Below are positions 1-12,900 of a DNA stretch of 64,000 nucleotides, in pieces (within the stretch, counting starts at the first letter, position 1; each line of letters begins with the position of its first letter). The notes beneath the pieces were generated by a model. It had not been told where the DNA came from. It worked only from the letters and a program-made list of their open reading frames with translations, and made no database searches. The stretch is taken from the NCBI GenBank assembly GCA_949987565.1, contig OX465107.1, positions 19,943,401 to 20,007,400 of the forward strand. Reading direction: 5' to 3'. Position numbers and translations under genes: made by a program. The DNA comes from Luidia sarsii (Eukaryota > Echinodermata > Asteroidea > Paxillosida > Luidiidae).

Positions 1-185
1 TCATTGCCCAGGTGTCCCTTGTCACTGCCTTGATGCCCCTGGTCATTGCCTTGATGCCGCCCCTGGTCATTGCCCTGGTGCCCCTGGTCATTGCCCTGGT
101 GCCCAGGGTGGTCATTGCCCCGGTGCCCCTGGTCATTGCCCTGGTGCCCCTGGTAATTGTCTTGGTGCCCCTGGTCATTGCCTTG
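1..185. repeat. 21-bp minisatellite at window edge
   Basis: About nine copies of a unit close to cattgccctggtgcccctgg plus t, cut by the left edge. It keeps an open frame on the plus strand (repeated VIALVPL), but no start context or splice signal supports a gene. It lies in PAWR intron 1 or beyond. Confidence 0.9.
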
Positions 186-851
186 GAGGATTTTTCCTTT
201 GTGAAAGCTCCTGCTACAAGCAGGATCAAAAAGTCCTCTCTATGTAAATCATGGTGCTTCACAATCATCTATATAGGTGATTTAGTAAGCAAATTTGCAA
301 TATTTTCAAATTACTTTAAAAGACTTTAAGTCGTTCCTACAGACAGCTTCAAAATTTCATGCACAGGGGAAAAAGTCGGTTGCACCTTGGGACCTGCATT
401 AAATGACATGCCACAAAAGTCTGTGATGACATTGATACACATAGAAGCCGACAAACACTTGGACCGGTAAAAGGGCCCACACAATGCACCTGGGGAGAGC
501 ACATTCATGCACCAGTCAGTAATCCCGGAACTGTTCTCCCTCAATAACAACAAGTCCCTGCACAAACCAGCACCTCACATCCGTGTGTGTCTGAACATAG
601 AGCTACAAACCCGTAGCTGTGTGTACCCCAAGCGGCCAGTAGAAAGAGTGAAAGAGTGAAAGAGTAGGGGGGAGGGAGGGGGAGCTTTGGACCAAGGTCC
701 CTCTCTCATTGTTCAACCAGGATGGCTGTGTTTACTCAAACTAAGCCTTTTCCCCAGGATTGCTACTGCACAAATTCAATGTCCGCTTAGTGCAGTCTTG
801 TGAGGACCCAGGAACACCCCTGTCCCCTCCCCCTCAGAGAAAAAGATCACT

Positions 852-1022
852 GTAACATGTACTGTACACTGTAACATGTACACTGTAACATGTACACTAT
901 AACATGTACACTGTAACATGTACACTGTAACATGTACACTGTAACATGTACACTATAACATGTACACTGTAACATGTACACTGTAACATGTACACTGTAA
1001 CATGTACAATGTAACACGTAGA
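852..1022. repeat. 14-bp minisatellite (tgtaacatgtacac)
   Basis: About eleven tandem copies of tgtaacatgtacac with occasional changes (tataacatg, tacaatgtaac). The unit is rich in the palindrome tgtaca/acatgt, so the array can form many overlapping hairpins. Confidence 0.93.
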
Positions 1023-2139
1023 CTGTACAGTGCCATAGGTTTACATAATATGCAGCCAGCCTAGATCAACACCAAATTCCCAACACCAAAGCCCCACAGA
1101 CCCTTCCACTCCCAAGGCAGATACTAGCATTCATTAAAACCTGCACTAATGGGGCTTGGCACAGACATGAAGGTTCCTCCCTTGTCCAAACCACTAAGAT
1201 GAGACAGGGCTATAATTATATCCACTTGCAATGGTGTAATCGTTTTTTCTCTACTGTAAATCCTTCTGAAGTCGTAAATTGCCCCCCTTCCCCTGCAATT
1301 GGTTAGTTGCTCCTCCAGAGTTTTCAATACAGGCTGCCTAAGTTGTCTTCTGTTGGTGAATTGATTTCATAGCTTTTGGGCAGATGCCATTTCCATGCAA
1401 AGGGCCATTGTAAGTTGGTACAAGCCAGTGGCAATACTCCGCACTGACACGGTACAAGTGTGGACAGAAGTGGAGATACTATGGAAATGCCTGCGTTGCT
1501 TGCTGATCAATCCTAATCACTCTTTGCACAACCAGATGGGGGCGCTGTCTGAGCCCCCCCCCCCCCCTCCTCCCCTGTGCTCTAAACTTAAAAATGCCAT
1601 CAACGACTAGGAGTGTGATATGAGTCACCCAGTGCACTAGATTTCGTCAGATTTCTTCTTCAGGCATTGACTAGCACAAGGCCTAGAATACAAAATTTTA
1701 AGGGTAAGGCCAACCCCCCCCCCCCCCCAATGGAACAAAGTACCTCCAGTTGGCAGGACACTACCAAAAGGCCTTTACTAGGCCAGCAAAATAGCAGCAG
1801 TGGAAGAAATTGACCTCCAAATGTTGAATTTAGTGGCACAAAAAAGGACTAGAAAACAGATCTAGTCCCTGAAGAATCTTACTAGACATGAACTTTTTTA
1901 GTGCTGTGTTTGGAAATTTTCTAATGCTTTGCTTTGTATCATTCCCGTTTCAGCACGAACAGGCTATTTTTCAATGCATGTAAAGTAAAGCTTGCAATTT
2001 TGTTGTCAAACAGACATCGACTGTAATATCCGAGTGTCATTGTTTGCTGACTATTTTGCAAGAAAGAAATGCTACAGAGCCGGTCCTGTGTGATCATACG
2101 CTACACCATGCAGATCTACAAGTGTATACCGAAATCGCC

Positions 2140-2220
2140 AGGGTCAGCACGGTCTAGCGGATACAGTATTTTTTAAATCCCGGGCCTCCACTGATTTCAA
2201 TCCCAGATTACCAGCTGAAC
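2140..2220 (+). repeat. Possible tRNA-derived SINE fragment
   Basis: It shows cggtctagcggatacag (A-box-like) and, about 45 bp on, gatttcaatcccag (B-box-like), the spacing of a tRNA promoter. It differs from the main SINE family of the window. Single copy here, so weak. Confidence 0.35.
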
Positions 2221-3622
2221 CATGCCCACAGCAGCACCAGACACTTAACAAAAAACGTACTGTATCTGAAACTGGAATAGCCTTCACTCAGGAGTTCTGA
2301 AAACCTTTCTTCAGCAGATCAGAAGTAGGATCCTAATTAGCCAAAAATTGAATGAGATATCTCTTTTTAAATTTAACATAAGGCCATACAATCTAAAGCC
2401 CACACACATTGCCAAAACACCCGCAATGACCCGACCCCCTCAGCATCAAAAAACAAACAAACAAAAAACCACCCAAAAACCCCAAAACCTCAGCCCAACC
2501 TTCCCCCATGAAGTTTTGAGTTACAGGGCATAACACAGGTGTTATTCAATGCAGACCAATCCCTGTGGATTTTTGCCTGAACAATTTTCACAGCCATGGG
2601 GTGAGACCAATGCATGACTAAGGAACTGGTATCACTCAGTGCTCTGGCTGAATTAGGAAAAAAACCAAATTGTGAACACGTTTCCATACACTTGTGTACA
2701 TGTGCATGTCGTATTACTGGATCTGGGCTGTACATTATAATTATACTGTACAGTTGTACATGTAAATTATGTATCTCACTTCACTTTCGATTGGCAATCA
2801 TTGCCATTGCAATGTGAATGTCACTGCAGGACTAGTTGCAGTAACCATAACCCTCATCCTCCCGAAGGTACTGCAACTACTGCATCTTTTTAAATGTTAA
2901 ACAAGTTCTGAAATGGAAATGAATCCCAAACCCTGATTTTGTGTTTATCATTCCGGCACTAGTTATGATAGCAAATTGCTCTCATGAGAAGTGTCCCATC
3001 CCCCCTCTTCATAATCTTCAATTGTGATTTGTGATAACCACTCGCTAGCCTAATTAATGTCCATATGTCCACATGTCCACATGCACTATTATAGGGCAAT
3101 TGTGCGTTAACTCAATGCAAAATGAATCCAAACAATTCCTGCTCTAAATTTTGTGTTGTTGCTCATACAGTATGTAGATCAGAGTGAACATTCATGATGA
3201 AAACACAAAATTTGAGGTTGACTACATGAGTAATATGGTTCATGACCTATATTGTATAAATCAAAACCTTTGTTAAGTGAGTGGAACATTACGAGTCATT
3301 TCATACTGATAAGAAGGACTGATAAGAAGTTGTCAAATCTGCCAAAAGTATAGATACAGGTACATACACCTGTATACCATGTACATAATTAATTCATGAG
3401 CATCTGTCATGCTGAGGTCAAAGGTCACTCAATCTGACAAGATGGTATCTAAATGGTACGCAGTGAACTTCTCCAAACAAGTCCTCACAACATTTATAAA
3501 AGGAAACTCATAACTGCAACCTTTAGCCTGCAATTATACAGTATATCCAGACTGGCTGTACTGTAGACTAACACTAACATAGTCTGGCATTAGACCACCA
3601 CAATCATAAGGCATTAGTCTCT

Positions 3623-3764
3623 GGCAGTGCCTGAATTCAAAGGATGCGGCCATAAATAACACGCAAGTCTAGGGGAATTGGCTGCAGCCGCTACCCACGA
3701 CTCATCCCATAGACCCATTAAATATGAGTGATTTGAAGCCATAGCCAATGAGTTTAGACAGGGC
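3623..3764. mobile_element. MITE-like element with ctgcagccgct core, copy 1
   Basis: The centre has ggctgcagccgctacc followed by catagaccc. The ends are imperfect inverted repeats (gcctgaattcaaaggatgcggcc against the reverse of agccatagccaatgagtttagac). The same plan is seen at 8183-8309 and 35413-35543. Confidence 0.5.
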
Positions 3765-4019
3765 TTGTCCACAAGAGGTACAACTTACAAACTTGTAATT
3801 TTGTACAGTACATGTAGCTTGATGGTGATGGTCTTTCCAATGGTGAATCCCCTTAATTGTTCTTTCCTCCCTACAACCCCCCCCCCCCCACCTCAAGAAA
3901 CAAAATTGAAATGTGCAGATCATCCGGGTCCTAATTACTGGTCATGAGGGACCTTGTTTCTCATTTCTGACTCATACTCAGGAAATTACTTGAGAACTGA
4001 CCCTTGCCACTATTTTACT

Positions 4020-4070
4020 TGTACAAGTCATGTACATGTACATGTACATGTACATGTAGGCCTACAAGCC
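4020..4070. repeat. acatgt/tgtaca palindromic repeat
   Basis: A run of (acatgt)n-type sequence, tacatgtacatgtacatgta, self-complementary along its length. Similar short stretches occur at about 4488-4530 and 24785-24806. Confidence 0.8.
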
Positions 4071-5355
4071 CTACATGCACTAGTATTGACAGGCACTAGT
4101 GCCCAACTGCCAATGATGAATCTATGTGTACATTTCTACGAAATACGAACAACCCATAGTTTCAGACAAAGAAATGCTTCAAAAGTTCACTTCAAAATTA
4201 TTTTAATACCCTATTACTCAGTGATAGGACAGAATTAAAGGCAATGAGAAATGGTCTAATTCGGCCATTGCAATGTTGGAACTGGTGATTTTGTTTTTAG
4301 TTTCTGTAGGCCTAGTCTGCTGTAGATTGCAGAAGAACATGTACATGATTTTGTCTCAGTACATCGTATCTGTACATTGTAAGTTACCTAGAAACAGGAC
4401 AAATCAATTTCATTCATTGACAAAAGTCTGTCAGTATCACTTTGGCTACCATAGTACTAGTAGTGTTACTGTACATGCACATGTAATGTAAAGTACTGTA
4501 CATAATACTGTACATGTACATGTGCATGTACACACTGAACAAAAAACAGGTGCCAACTGTCACCAGCATCATAAATTACATCCCTAAATTGTTCACTGTA
4601 TAATCCAGACTGTATCAAACCATGGATTAAACAACAGGCATGCCTGAAATGGTGCAACAACTTACTGCCTCCCGGAAAAGGTAGCCCCTTCCCTTAGTCC
4701 CCCCCCCTCTCAAGTTTCCTCAACTTTTCAAAATTAACCCTAGCCCCTCCCCTTTCTGATAGTACATCTGTTTTTAATACAAGAGAGACTGTCCATGAAC
4801 CTAAGGGGCTAACTTTACAACTACAGAGCATTTTCACTTTTCAGCAAATTATCTTTTGGCAATAATGCACTAAAAAAACATTGCTCGGTGCCATTTGGAA
4901 GCCAGTCGTAGCTCAATTGAATTTTCTTTTCTTTTATTATGGTAAGCACACACATACACAAAGTCCAACAAATTTGGAATAGTCCCAACTAATTTACGCC
5001 TTGCCCCCCCCCCCTTCTCTCTCCCCGCCCCTTGTTGACTTTTAGGCAAGAGGACCAGGGAAGTGCTACACTAAACAATTTTTTAGGGAGAGTTCAAAAT
5101 TTGTTTTAGACACCCTCACCACCCTCCCTGACCCCCCTGCTACCTTTGCACCCTCATTAATATCTATGAGACCATGAGGCTCTATTGTCTTTCATTCTTT
5201 TGTTACAAAAAGTGAAGTTTGGCAGGGTATTAAACTAAAATCTTTCCAACTTTTCCCACTAACTTTTCGGACTAACCACAACCCCACGCCTACAATCTAA
5301 AAAAAAAACATAAAAAATAAACATAAAAAAATAATAATAAGAGAGATTTACCAAC

Positions 5356-5676
5356 CTGCAGCACGACAAGTCCGGTCCCTCGTCGCTTCTCGCGGGTCTT
5401 CCTGTGGGCGAACCGGCTGCCCTTGGCCGAGTCCTTCTTGTCCTTGTCGGCTTTCTTGGCGCTGCCGCCGCCGCCGGCCGCACCGCGGGGCTCGGCGCCG
5501 TCCGCCTCGCCCGCCTCCCCGCCGCCGCCACCGGCCGCCGCCCGCTCCCTCCGCCGGGCCGCCACCCGTGACTCGGGCTGCACCTCCAGCTTGCCGGCCG
5601 GCGAGTCCCCGTCGTCCGCCTCCGTGTTGTGCTCCGGACTCAGTCGGTCTCGCCTCCTCGACCTGAAGTCAGACAT
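5356..5676 (-). CDS. PAWR: PAWR (Par-4) first coding exon (107 codons)
   Basis: The ATG at 5676 (context caagATGt) opens MSDFRSRRRDRLSPEHNTEA, then a Gly/Ala/Arg-rich low-complexity middle, KKADKDKKDSAKGSRFAHRK and TREKRRGTGLVVLQ before a CAG/gttggt donor (phase 0). Vertebrate PAWR has KRKLREKRRSTGVVNI at this position: the nuclear-localisation core of the SAC domain and its PKA-site Thr. Here the Thr (codon 5374-5376) keeps R-R-x-T, with Gly for Ser. The vertebrate N-terminal ELNNN-type motif is missing. An alternative donor 4 nt downstream (gtaaat) exists. The C-terminal coiled-coil exons are not in the window. Identification rests on this motif and on position next to PPP1R12A. Confidence 0.8.
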
Positions 5677-6180
5677 CTTGTCATCAAGTTGTTAGTTCGT
5701 TGGACCGATTGTTGTTTTCAGTCTAAAAAAAAAAAGGGCAATTAATGGCGACTTTACCTGACCCCTATAACCGTCGGTTCCAAACCTGTCAGCACTTTTA
5801 CAGAGTAACTTCCCCTGGCGCATAAATCACGACCCAGCTGACTTCACACAGCACAAAAAAGGCTTCTCCAACTTTTACTGGGCTTTTTTTCTCCGTTTTC
5901 CTCCTGGACGAGACCCTCAAAATCGCAAGAAGAAACCTCTGCCGGATTGCCGGGAGTCCGCTTGGCGTCCGAGGTTGCCTTCTCTCGGTCAGGCGGCCGG
6001 AAATTTCCCACAGTTTTTCGGGGGAAAAGGGGGGAAGGCTTTGCCCGCTCCGAGCGTTGGGCAGACGACGACCCAGGAAAAAAGTATTGCTGACTTGTGC
6101 TATAAAAAAAATGCCACAGGAACCGTCTGGTTGAGTGGTGCACAGCGCAACACGCACAGTACGTAACGCAGGTAGACTGG
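5677..6180 (-). promoter_or_regulatory. PAWR 5' UTR and CpG-rich promoter region
   Basis: Upstream of the ATG the sense strand shows a strong acceptor (poly-T then tag/ACTGAAAAC, near 5721-5733), which suggests a noncoding first exon spliced to the coding one. The GC/CpG-rich stretch at 5880-6090 (cggccgcctgaccgag, cgtcgtctgcc) is the best promoter or exon-1 candidate. A TATA-like tttttttatagc lies near 6098-6109 on the sense strand. Open frames here are taken as chance. Confidence 0.45.
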
Positions 6181-7861
6181 GTACACTTCACTGCCCAGTG
6201 GCAGGTGCATGCACGGTTCTACCCCGTAGGTTCAGAAAAAATACAGGTATCCGTTACTTCACGTATTCAATTCGTGCACCCCGGCTCACCAAAGTTCGAG
6301 AAAACCTTGTTCGACTAACGAATTATCTATGACAGGATTATTAATGCTACTGTAGCTAGCGCTACTTTTATTATTTTGTTGCCCCGCACACAGCAGCCAA
6401 TTATCAGTAAAGTCTTGTAATTGACAATCGTCGGTAGTTGGTCGGAACATGGTTGGAATGTCAGCCTATTGTCGGTCTGTGTTGACACTACCTACCGCCA
6501 CAGACGCCCGGGGGTGGTGGTTGGCTTGGAATTTCAAGGTCTGTTGGTTTGGGGCGTTTTCTTTATAATTTTTTCATTCTTTGCAGAATGAAAAAAACAT
6601 TCTGACAGGATTTCCTCGACATGTAAGGAATTATTGTTATGTCATGTGTGGGCCATTTTTAGCTGACATATTAATTTGTTTGTTGTTATTTACTATAACT
6701 GTATCAGAAGCGTGGAAATTGCTTCGTGAGAGGTTTTGTTTACTTATTCTTTCCGGGGGTTCAGAAAAAGGTCAATACTTGGAAATAACAAGTTTTCATT
6801 TGATGACTGCTGTTGAAAGCTTATTTTTTAACCACGAACCTTTTTCCGTATGCGATTTTGGGGGGTCTTTCTGTTTTGGTTTGTTCGTAAATTTACATTT
6901 ATACTTGGCCACTGTTTAAGTGGTATTGACTGTAATGATATCATTCTTCATTCACTTTTGGACTTTCAAACCAAGAGTAAAATACGAAAATGTTGCAAAC
7001 TGTCAAAAAAATAATTGCGAAACCTAAACAAATATACAGGGGCTGATTTGACACCGGAAACATCAGGCCCTCTATTTTTTAAGATTTGCATTTTGACCAA
7101 TTTAATGAAAGAATATTTTGTTTGAAGGAGAAAAACTCGATCAGTTGGAACAAATAAAGTCACAAAGTAAGTGTCCCCTCATTTCCCCCTCGTCTTGGCT
7201 CCGCCCCTTGATATCATTCTGCTCCCCTAAGTTGATATATTCTACAGATGACCTTTGAAGATACTGTCGTCGAAGTTCAATCCAATTAGCTTTGACGGGC
7301 GAGCATTCGCTCGATCATAGCTGTCCAATGACTCACTTCTAGGTTTTAGCGCAGCCTGAAGACACCATAACGTCGTCCGAATCTTTTTGGGGGGGGGGGG
7401 GGGGCAGACAACTGACGGTACTAGATATAAACTACATCGGAAGATGTTTCTTGGTGTTTGGGGGAAACACTGTAGTGTAATATATAGCTGTCACAGCAGG
7501 TAGTTCGTTGTGCTGATCCAATTTGCAGTGACGTCACTAGCACGACCCCCAACCGAGGCTGCAGATGCTTACGTGAAACAGACTATTGTAGCATGGAAGA
7601 TTCTTATTCCTCCAGGATCACAGCTACCAGGGAACAGATGCTTGACCTGCAGTTCAGTTCATCCGCAATTTAATCAAAGAAGAACAATTTCAAGATGGTG
7701 TGAAGGGCTGTCATTTGTTTTCCCACCGGCCTTCTGGAATCGGCTAGTCCTATGTAAATAAATAGTGCACTTTCTATGTGAAAATGACGGGTTCGATCAG
7801 CATTATCCTATATTTTATCATTTTTACTGGGAATATTTTCAGAATCGCCCCTTCTCTCAAA

Positions 7862-7933
7862 ATGAGAAAGGTCCTGCTTGGACCGAAAGGTCAGGTATTG
7901 CAGGTCATTTTAGTCAGTGAGGAGTTTTTGTAC
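7862..7933 (+). repeat. Foldback-family repeat, single arm
   Basis: It has gagaaaggtcctgcttggac, then cgaaaggtcaggtattgcag and tttagtcagtgaggag. It is one arm of the element seen as a complete palindrome at 32343-32510. Confidence 0.75.
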
Positions 7934-8182
7934 GTGTAGGCACCTATTAACAAAATTAGAATCGAACAAATTAAAATGAAGCAGCTCTCCAAACCAAATG
8001 CGAGCCTATAGTTTGAGAAAAACGGAGTCAATATTTGTACAACTTTGTTTTTAGTTTCAGCTGATTGACTAAGGCAGCATTTGGAATCTCAACGAAAGTG
8101 AAAATCCAGAGAACCTCTTCGCAAAGAGCTGCCCTGCCATCGAATCTTCGCCCATGCTTATGCAGAGGGGGGGGGGGCAATG

Positions 8183-8309
8183 CCGTATCCGAATTCATTG
8201 GCTATGGATGGAAAATACACACAGGTAATGGGGATTGCCTGTAGCCGCTAGATTGGGGCTTCCATAGACTCGGGTGTATATATAGGGAAGCCACGGCCGA
8301 TTCACGCTG
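8183..8309. mobile_element. MITE-like element with gtagccgctag core, copy 2
   Basis: Terminal segments gtatccgaattcattggc and the reverse of gccacggccgattcacgc are imperfect inverted repeats. The middle has gcctgtagccgctagattgg and ccatagactcg, shared with the copies at 3623 and 35413. Confidence 0.55.
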
Positions 8310-9124
8310 ACAAGTTCTAAATTTGCAAGATTTGTGAAGGTAGAGGGCGCTGTATAACTTTACCAGAACTTTCCAAAGATTCTAACTTCACCTGTGATAC
8401 CTGCGAAAATCCTTTATTGTTCGTGTCTGGGTTGCACCGGCAACCACTTCGGCCCGGAAGAAGCTTTCAGACTGTATCCTGTTTTTGCCGAGTGAGGAAT
8501 TCAACATGACGAACGCACATTCATTAGTGATTATTTGGGTGCTTTTAGTTTTCTTTCTTTCCTTTTTTCAATTCTTGCTAGCACTCGCCATTTGTCAGCC
8601 GTGTGCATCGATGTGTGACATGAATGACATCAGACTGTGACAACTCTGCCGTAGGTGGAATATTGAGTTAAATTTTTCCTTCCTCCATGGTTTACCTCCG
8701 ATGTAATTGCCTTCCATTGATTGTTTTGCAAGCCTGAAATAACCCCCAAATAATGAAATACGTAAACCATTTGTAAAACGCCATATCGGTCCAGTCAAAA
8801 TTTTCTTGCTATTATTTCATAAAAATTAATTTTATTTAAACAAAATCCCACTGCCCTGGTAAGTTTTCTTTCCTTTATTTGAATGATGGATGCGTTTCTC
8901 TTCCTTCATTTTCGAACTTCCCAAAGATTCAAGGAAGATTTTGCCACTGGAGTGGCATATCTTTACCCAAGGACTCTGGTAAAAACTCTGTTTTTTTGTT
9001 TCCAGGATATAATTATAAAGTACCTTTTCACTATTTAGAAATTAGAGCTTAGCCTTATAACCAGGTGTCCAGAATGTATTTGCAGTGGCACAGAATTGAA
9101 TTCGTTGTGCTGGGTTGCATTTTT

Positions 9125-9930
9125 CATTGCTGTGTTTTGGTTGGCCAGACAGGCCACTGACTGCACAGTTTCAGGCCACTGACTGGCACTGATCCTACAG
9201 TTTCAGGCAACTGAGAGCCCCCAGTCTCAGGCCACTGATCCCCTAGTCTCAGGCCACTGGTCTCATACTTTCAGGCCACTAATATCCAGTTTCAGGCCAC
9301 TGATCTCCAGTTTTAGGCCACTGATATCCAGTTTCAGGCCACTGATCCCAGAGATTCAGGCCACTGATCCCATAGGCACAGCCTCCACTGATCCTACAGT
9401 TTTGGGCCATTGATCCCTCAGTTTCAGGCCACTGCTCCCCCAGTTATAGGCTACTGATCCCAATGTTTCAGACCACTGATACCAGTTTCTGACCACTGAT
9501 ACTACAATTTCAGACCACTGATCCCTCAGTTTCAGGCCACTGAACCCCCAGTTCCAGGCGACTGATCCCACAGTTCCAGGCCACTGATCACCCACTTTCA
9601 GGCTACTGATCCCACTGTTTCAGGCCACTGATCCCACAGTTCCAGGCGACTGATCCCACAGTTCCAGGCCACTGATCACCCACTTTCAGGCTACTGATCC
9701 CACTGTTTCAGGCCACTGATCCCACAGTTTCAGGCTACTGATCCCTCAGTTTCAGGCTACTGATCACCCACTTTTGCTACTGATCCCCAAGTTTCAGGGT
9801 ACTGATCCCCAAGTTTCAGGGTACTGATCCAACAGTCTCAAGTCACTGGTCCCAGTTTCAGGCCACTGATCTCAGTTTTAGGCCACTAATCTCAGTTTTA
9901 GGCCACCTATGCAAGTTTCAGGCCAGATTA
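9125..9930. repeat. About 0.8 kb minisatellite (ggccactgatcccacagttt family)
   Basis: Roughly 35 divergent copies of a unit near 22 bp, caggccactgatcccacagt plus tt. A higher-order duplication of about 88 bp is visible (9541-9620 repeated at 9629-9708). The minus strand stays open for 79 codons across part of it; no gene is implied. Confidence 0.93.
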
Positions 9931-12900
9931 ATTTTGGCCTTTGACACGCACCAATGCTACTCTGAAATGTAGAGTCCCACACCAAGACCATATTCCAACC
10001 GAGCAGGCTACTAATGCAGTCAGAAGACCGAAAGGAATAAAACAAAAATATTGGAACAATCTGCAGAACAAGATTTTTCTCATATTACAAACATTTTATT
10101 TTTAAGCTGCAAATTTCCATGTCATCTCTACCTATGATTTTTTTTAATGGTTTTCTCCTCTAGGGAAAACAACATACATGATTGATAAACGGTCCATACA
10201 ATTTGTATGCAGAAACAAACAGTATTATTTAATTCTTATTGTAATAATAATTATAATTTTTTTTTTTAGTAATAACAATCAATAATTTCAAAATGTTTTG
10301 CCTGTAGATGATGGACTGGCTCCATTGGTTGGGGGAAAGCCACTTGCCCTACTGAAAATATAAAGGGTTTGAACAAGTGGGCAGTGTGGGAAGGGGGTCA
10401 AAGGGTAAAGGTCAGAGGTTGTGCAAGAATACTAAGCCCACTGGATCGGCCACGAATGCTCCCTGCATCGGGTTTTTTGTTAAGATACGTTTTTTTTTTC
10501 TTTTTCGTTCCTCTCGCTGAAAACACAAAAAACGTTCCTTTCTTATTTGTTCAAAGTTGGTAACGTCAGTTTAGGCAAGAATCGCTTAATTTCTTTCCTT
10601 TTTCGGCTTTACGTTTATTTCTTAAAAAAACAGTCCATGAAAGTAACTCGAGCCCAACATTTTGTGTGTGATGGTTGGGATTGGAAACACAGTTATTGAA
10701 TAAATTAATACACATTATTAATATCTAATTAATGAATTGAATACTTGAAGCCCAATTTACAATATGTAAGATCTGGGTGGTTTCCCTTCTCCCTTTTTTT
10801 TGTCTTCTTTCCAAACAGATCAATTTCAAAAGAAAATACTTAAGAAAACACGTCTATTCTTCAAAGACCTAGTTCGTAACTGGAGTGAGAAAAAAAGAAG
10901 GTTATGTCTAGAAAAGCTGAGAAACAGATTCATATTGCTCATCTTTTCCCAGCAGTGTGTTCCCCCACCCCCTATCACTTACAGAAAGTAAAATCCCGAC
11001 TTCACTTCAATCGTTTTGGCCATTTCCTTATTTTGAATACATCTTAGTAACTCTGATGTCTCTAGACCTATCACTCAAAACCACTTCATTTTATTGTCTT
11101 CCTATAAGGAGAGAAAAAAAAATTGAAGAATACCCCCAGACAGTTGCTGGACTTCTTTTGCCTTTTTTTGTGTGAGTGGGGCAAAGTTTGGGTGATTTTT
11201 TTTTTTAACTGTTTGAGGGCCATTCAAATGCAGTAAAACCTCAGCAGATACCAGCCTGAAACATAGTAACATCACAAAATAAGACAGTGACTGGGTTACG
11301 AATGAACAACCCAGTATCTTCGATAACCCATGTGTTAATTACAGTGGGGGCACTGCTTCATAATTGTCTTGGGCCATTTCTTTCTTTCTTTCATTTTTCT
11401 TCTTTTTCAATTAGTCAGTGGTTTTAGAAAGTTGAGTACTCTTACCAATTGTGTGGAAAAATAACAGTTGATGAATGTGCTACCACATGGCAACTGAAAA
11501 AAAAAAAAATCCAACCCGACTCATGTGACCAGTGTTCTTCTCCCTGATTGGCCACCAAAAGAGGGGGTGACCCGACCGGTAAAAGGTCAGCTAAGATTTG
11601 AGTCAACCATCGTTCCATACATCTTTTTAGGAAAAACCATTGGGTTCTACACAACACTGTGTATTATTATCAATACAAATCCCACTGTTGCTTTGTTTGT
11701 TTTGTTTGACAGTTAGAAAGAACTTGCATATAAAACTCTCTATAAGGCACGGAAGCAACCCCATCAAGTTACTCTGGCTCGCTGACCCAACCAGAAATAT
11801 TTTAAACAAAAAAAAGAGAGAAGAAGATGAAGCTGAAACAAGGAGCTTCACAGCATAAAGAGCGAGTAAAAGGCTACCAAAGTAAAGAGTTTTACAATGC
11901 CCGAGCAGTCAGATTCTGACATGCTTTACTGCTTGCGATTAGACATTCCCACTTCCGACGTAAACACTACATGCTGGTAAAGCCTGCGTTGAAGGAGGGG
12001 GTGGGGGAAGTAAGGAAACTTTTTTTTTTATCACACCGATCCAAGATGGCTGGAATGGCTACACAAGTTTTTTAACCGAGTTAAGTTGGAGTAAAAGGCT
12101 CAATCCGTGGCAGTTAACTCTTTTTTTTATGTCAACACTCTACCTCCGAAATTTTAACATCAATCAATTTTATATTATTAGCTCACACCACAGCAGGAAT
12201 ATTTTTTTTTTGTAACTTTTTTTCTTGTTTTTTTTTTTCATCTTTTCTTCTCGTGTAAGTTTACTTAAAAGCACTACTCAATATCATCCCAAAAGAACGA
12301 GACTCCAAACAGCCCTCTGTGTGTGTAATAACACTCGTCAGAACGATTTGTCCTTCCCGCGAGGGGGAAAAACCAAACCAAACAAAAAGTGGCGCATCAA
12401 ACAGCCACCAGCTTCTTCAGGAAGTAAACTGGAATGACAGACGGCTGTTTGCTGTTTACTTCTAGCACAAAGAGAAGGAAAACACCGTTGCGGTGAGGGG
12501 GGAGTGAGAGAGAGGAGGGCGGGGTGGGAGGGCATGAACAACAGGCGGGAATTCAGCCCACTTTCAAACAACTGTCGCTCGGAACTCCACTAGTTGTAAT
12601 TAACACTCAGGTATGACAAGCCAACGGGTTTATCTTTTCTTTAAAATGTAACAAGAGTCAGCAGTCGTTCTAATAAGTATTCACAAGGATGTCCCCATCA
12701 CCCCATCCTATCTCCTTAGCATGTGCACACTCAGGAGGAAAGGTTTAAAAAAAAAAAAAATCAATCACCAAATCATCACTCTACTATAACTTAACAATTC
12801 ATCTCAAGTCACTTATACAATAGAGTTGTCGCACTCAATCATTATTTATCCGACACTTTGCAAGATGTTTGTCGACAGTTCTGCCTACTGGTAGTAAGTG

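Larger units (their letters stand above)
186..5355 (-). other. PAWR intron 1 (partial), AT-rich
   Basis: I searched this span on the minus strand for the downstream PAWR exons (RYKSTTSV-type and C-terminal zipper segments) and found none, so they lie left of position 1. It holds the 14-bp minisatellite, TGTACA-rich stretches, C homopolymers (1555-1568, 1714-1728, about 3879-3890), a MITE-like element near 3623-3764 and a possible SINE at 2140-2220. Confidence 0.6.

Noticed and set aside
1..329. 105-codon plus frame of VIALVPL repeats
   Set aside because: Minisatellite reading frame without gene structure.
5423..5695. 90-codon plus-strand frame over the PAWR exon
   Set aside because: Mirror of a GC-rich exon; the minus frame has the ATG, the conserved motif and a donor.
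5798..6191. Minus frames of 115-119 codons upstream of PAWR
   Set aside because: Different frames over the putative 5' UTR and promoter; no recognisable content and no phase link to the exon.
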